Positions 57,822 to 64,000 of a DNA stretch of 64,000 nucleotides are shown here, one piece after another (the stretch's first letter is position 1; the number at the start of each line of letters is the position of its first letter). Made by a program: the position numbers and the translations under genes. The DNA is from Metaphire vulgaris (Eukaryota; Annelida; Clitellata; Crassiclitellata; Megascolecidae), in the NCBI GenBank assembly GCA_018105865.1, contig CM030868.1, positions 10,707,745 to 10,771,744 of the forward strand. Direction: 5' to 3'. The notes beneath the pieces were generated by a model. That model made no database searches, was not told the DNA's origin, and worked only from the letters and a program-made list of their open reading frames with translations.

Positions 57822-58061
57822 CAGAGATGTCCATGGGTTTGGTCAACCCATGGGTTGGGTTGGATTGGGTTGGGTCAGACTTTTCCATAATAATGATGGG
57901 TTGGGTTGGGTCAGAAAATAAGTCATGGTTGTACTGTATTACGGTGGGTTGGGTTGGTTTGGGTCAAGTAACACTATTACCGGCATGGGATGGGTTGGTT
58001 TGGAGATTTTGTGGGTTGGGTTGGATTGTGTTCTAAAAAAATGGACCCATGGACAACTCTG
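57822..58061. mobile_element. hAT-like MITE, family E
   Basis: CAGAGATGTCCATGGGT ... ACCCATGGACAACTCTG; flanks ATCTGTCT and ATCTGTTG (6 of 8). Confidence 0.85.
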
Positions 58062-58218
58062 ATCTGTTGGTGTCTGTGTGCGTGTCTCTATCTTCCATAT
58101 TGGAAACAGGAAACAGGGGAAAGGGAAGCTCTTCTGGTCAATTATGCTGGCTCAATGATTCCGGAATTTAGACATTCAATTAAAATGTAACTGTTTATTG
58201 AAACAGAAATACTGTTTC

Positions 58219-58325
<107 letters not shown>

Positions 58326-58582
58326 GCCTCGTCCATTTTTTCGACTGGGTTTGCATGCCATGAGCCGTGTCACAGTGAGTTAATTAGGCGATAGTAAATT
58401 CCTTTCGGATCAGAATTTTAGGCAATGTCACACTTTAAAGCAGAAACAAACACACGAAACAGTACAATTGTACAACAGTACAGAATACCGTCTCAGCTTT
58501 AACAACTCTACGCTAAGCAGCAAGCAACTCCAGTTGGAATTGAAAATGCTGACCTACGCAGGGGTGCAGTTCGTGGCGAAAA

Positions 58583-58735
58583 AAATGTCCGCAGACAAAA
58601 TGTCCGCAGACAAAATGTCCGCAGACAAAATGTCCGCAGACAAAATGTCCGCAGACAAAATGTCCGCAGACAAAATGTCACGGTTTAGGGTTAGGGTCAC
58701 ATTTTGTCTGCCGATATTTTGTCCTATAGCACCGT
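58583..58735. repeat. 15-bp tandem array (TCCGCAGACAAAATG) with TTAGGG core
   Basis: Six near-perfect copies of TCCGCAGACAAAATG, then CACGGTTTAGGGTTAGGG, then an inverted GACAAAATGT block. In one frame it reads MSADK repeats. It is the foldback family of 21450 and 49031 with an expanded left arm. Confidence 0.85.
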
Positions 58736-58887
58736 GCAGTTTGCTTCTTGCACATCGATTTAAGGGATAATTCGCACTGGATGCTGTTTCCCGTGATTTC
58801 TGGTTTTGATTGAGGTACTGAGACACCACTCTGTTAGAAGACTCGTCTCTCTCTCTCTCTCTCAAAACCTAGTGACAAAATCGTCAA

Positions 58888-59163
58888 GAGGCCATCCATA
58901 AAGTACGTCGCACTATTTTTTGACAGCATTTGCCCTGCCTCTTGTCACAATCTTTCACAAATCTCGGACCCCCCTTAAATTACGTCACATATCTCTCGGA
59001 CCCCCCGGTACTAAAGCGTCGTCCACCAATTTGAGACGGACACCCCCCAACGCCCCCTCCAATCTCAGCTATGAGATGACCTTTTTTGCTTGTCAGATTT
59101 TTTTGGCAGGGACCCCAAAATATACGACATCCCCCAATTGATAATCCTAGAAATAATTCTGGT
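58888..59163. mobile_element. Truncated family-I and family-G ends, side by side
   Basis: GAGGCCATCCATAAAGTACG is the left end of family I. From about 58990 the complement of family G follows (CTTTTTTGCTTGTCAG and TAATCCTAGAAATAATTCTG). Neither is complete. Confidence 0.55.
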
Positions 59164-59204
59164 CAGGGGTAAAGACTGTCAAAAAACAGACTAAATAAAA
59201 GACG

Positions 59205-59205
<1 letters not shown>

Positions 59206-59250
<45 letters not shown>
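59206..59250. repeat. (CTAT)n microsatellite
   Basis: Pure CTAT units. Confidence 0.9.
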
Positions 59251-59394
59251 GTCTAATTGTCTGTGTCTATCTGCTTGTCTTTCGGTCTGTCTTTCTGCCT
59301 GAGTGTGTCTTTCTGTCTCTATTTCTGTCTGTCCTTTCGTCTTTTTTGTCTGTCTGTCTGCATGCCCGCGTGCCTGTATATTTTCAACATATTG

Positions 59395-59638
59395 CAGTGG
59401 CGTAGACAAGGGCGGATTTGGGGTTAAAACCCCCTCTTGTTTGTCCGACCAAATTTTTTGTGGCTATATATATATATTTATTTATTTATTTATTTATTTA
59501 TTTATAGTTGTACGCCCTCATATACCTATCTATGTAATAATAGTTGACGACCTTTTCTTTGATTGTCAGATTTTTTGAAATTGGGAATCAGAATCATAAC
59601 CCCACCCCCACTTTCGGGAAATCCTGGCTACGCCACTG
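59395..59638 (-). mobile_element. hAT-like MITE, family B
   Basis: CAGTGGCGTAGACAAGG ... CTGGCTACGCCACTG, in reverse orientation to the other copies. Flanks match at 6 of 8. Confidence 0.8.
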
Positions 59639-59810
59639 AAATACTGTATCTTCCCGACTGCCTGCCTATCTGTCTGTCCGTCCGTTTTCCTCACTCTTTT
59701 TGTTAAGTACTTTTTCCGTCAGAGGCCTCGAAGTTTCCATTTTACTCGAGAGTTTTTGACTTTTTTCTGTTATCTATGACGTGAATATCATTACTGCTTA
59801 TCTCTCGATT

Positions 59811-59811
<1 letters not shown>

Positions 59812-59850
<39 letters not shown>

Positions 59851-59966
59851 CTAGTGTTTCGTTCTAACGGCTCTTCTCTCCCACTGTCCATCCCTCTGTT
59901 TGTCCTGTTGTCCTGCCTCTTGTATCTTGTCGGTCTGTCTGTCTCTTTGTCTGCCGTATTATCGGG

Positions 59967-60061
<95 letters not shown>

Positions 60062-60595
60062 TCTCTCTGTCTCTCTGTCTCTCTCTCTCTCTGTCTCTCT
60101 GTCTTTCTCTGTCTCTGTCTCTCTCTGTCTCTGTCTCTCTCTGTCTCTGTCTCTCTGTCTCTCTCTCTGTCTTTCTCTGTCTTTCTCTGTCTTTCTCTGT
60201 CTTTCTCTGTCTTTCTCTCTCTCTCTCTGTCTCTGTCTCTCTCTGTCTCTCTCTGTCTCTCTCTCTGTCTCTCTCTCTCTGTCTCTCTGTCTCTCTGTCT
60301 CTGTCTCTGTCTCTGTCTCTCTGTCTTTCTCTGTCTTTCTCTGTCTCTCTCTCTCCCTCTCTCCCTCTGTCTTTCTCTGTCTCTGTCTCTCTCTGTCTCT
60401 GTCTCTGTCTCTGTCTCTGTCTCTCTCTGTCTCTCTCTGTCTTTCTCTGTCTCTGTCTCCCTCTGTCTTTCTCTGTCTCTGTCTCTGTCTCTCTCTCTTC
60501 TCTCTATGTCTTTCTCTGTCTCTCTCTCTCCCTCTGTCTTTCTCTGTCTCTGTCTCTCTCTCTGTCTCTCTCTCTCTCTCTCTATCTTTTTCTCT
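59812..60595. repeat. (CT)n / (CTGT)n array upstream of TRPC exon 1
   Basis: About 780 bp of pyrimidine-only CT/CTTT/CTGT units on the + strand, with one unique segment at 59848-59970. It ends 180 bp before the TRPC start codon. The long CLSL frame is an artefact. Confidence 0.97.
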
Positions 60596-60777
60596 CCTCC
60601 ATTCCGTCTATCGATTTAACCTTGCTCTTCTTTCATGGAGGTTATTTCCCGTGTATACATATTATTATCTCCCATCATCCGCAGTGTTTGCCTCTTCTTC
60701 TCCGTCTAGGGCGATGTCGGATCTCTGACGACTGCGCTGGCTTCCGCATCGCCGCCGCCGCCGCCGTCGCCGGGGCG

Positions 60778-64000
<3,223 letters not shown>

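Noticed and set aside
58468..58865. MSADK-repeat protein
   Set aside because: The repeat is a 15-bp DNA array in a noncoding foldback. No frame continues into unique coding sequence.

Overview
This is animal nuclear DNA: AT-rich, full of GT/AG introns, microsatellites and transposon debris. The exon structure, Penelope-like and CR1/L2-like retroelements and many 8-bp-target-site (hAT-like) miniature elements fit a marine invertebrate. I cannot fix the phylum from the sequence; a cnidarian or an invertebrate deuterostome are both possible.

Two protein genes can be read with confidence, both on the + strand. At the left (2275..17312) 15 exons join without a frame break into a 656-residue PLAT-domain lipoxygenase with its iron-ligand histidines; it ends in Val rather than the usual Ile. 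A second, diverged copy of its last exon lies inside intron 13. At the right edge (60778 to beyond the window) the first four exons of a TRPC-type cation channel encode the N-terminal ankyrin-repeat region. The rest of that channel lies outside the window.

The roughly 43 kb between them is mainly mobile-element sequence. There are at least nine families of short inverted-repeat elements. Many copies have terminal inverted repeats beginning CAG and 8-bp target duplications readable in the sequence. Several are nested: one family inserted into itself at 20825..21198, a hAT-like element inside another foldback at 7900..8632, and a hAT derivative with a BED-finger remnant inside a Penelope-like element at 28436..30760. 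There are also a mariner relic, two piggyBac-like TTAA elements, and LINE 3' ends in both orientations. A complex direct plus inverted duplication lies at 45731..48103. Large simple arrays of GAT, TATC, CT, TAC, GTA and CAGA fill much of the remainder.

A few islands (23654, 26130, 43715, 49323, 50092/50754, 53632 and 57153) look coding, but I cannot assign them. Two of them, at 50092 and 50754, join in frame across a good donor/acceptor pair and may belong to an unrecognised gene. Six otherwise different inverted-repeat families share an internal motif close to GACAAGCAAAAAAGGTCATC, which I consider the most unusual pattern in the window.
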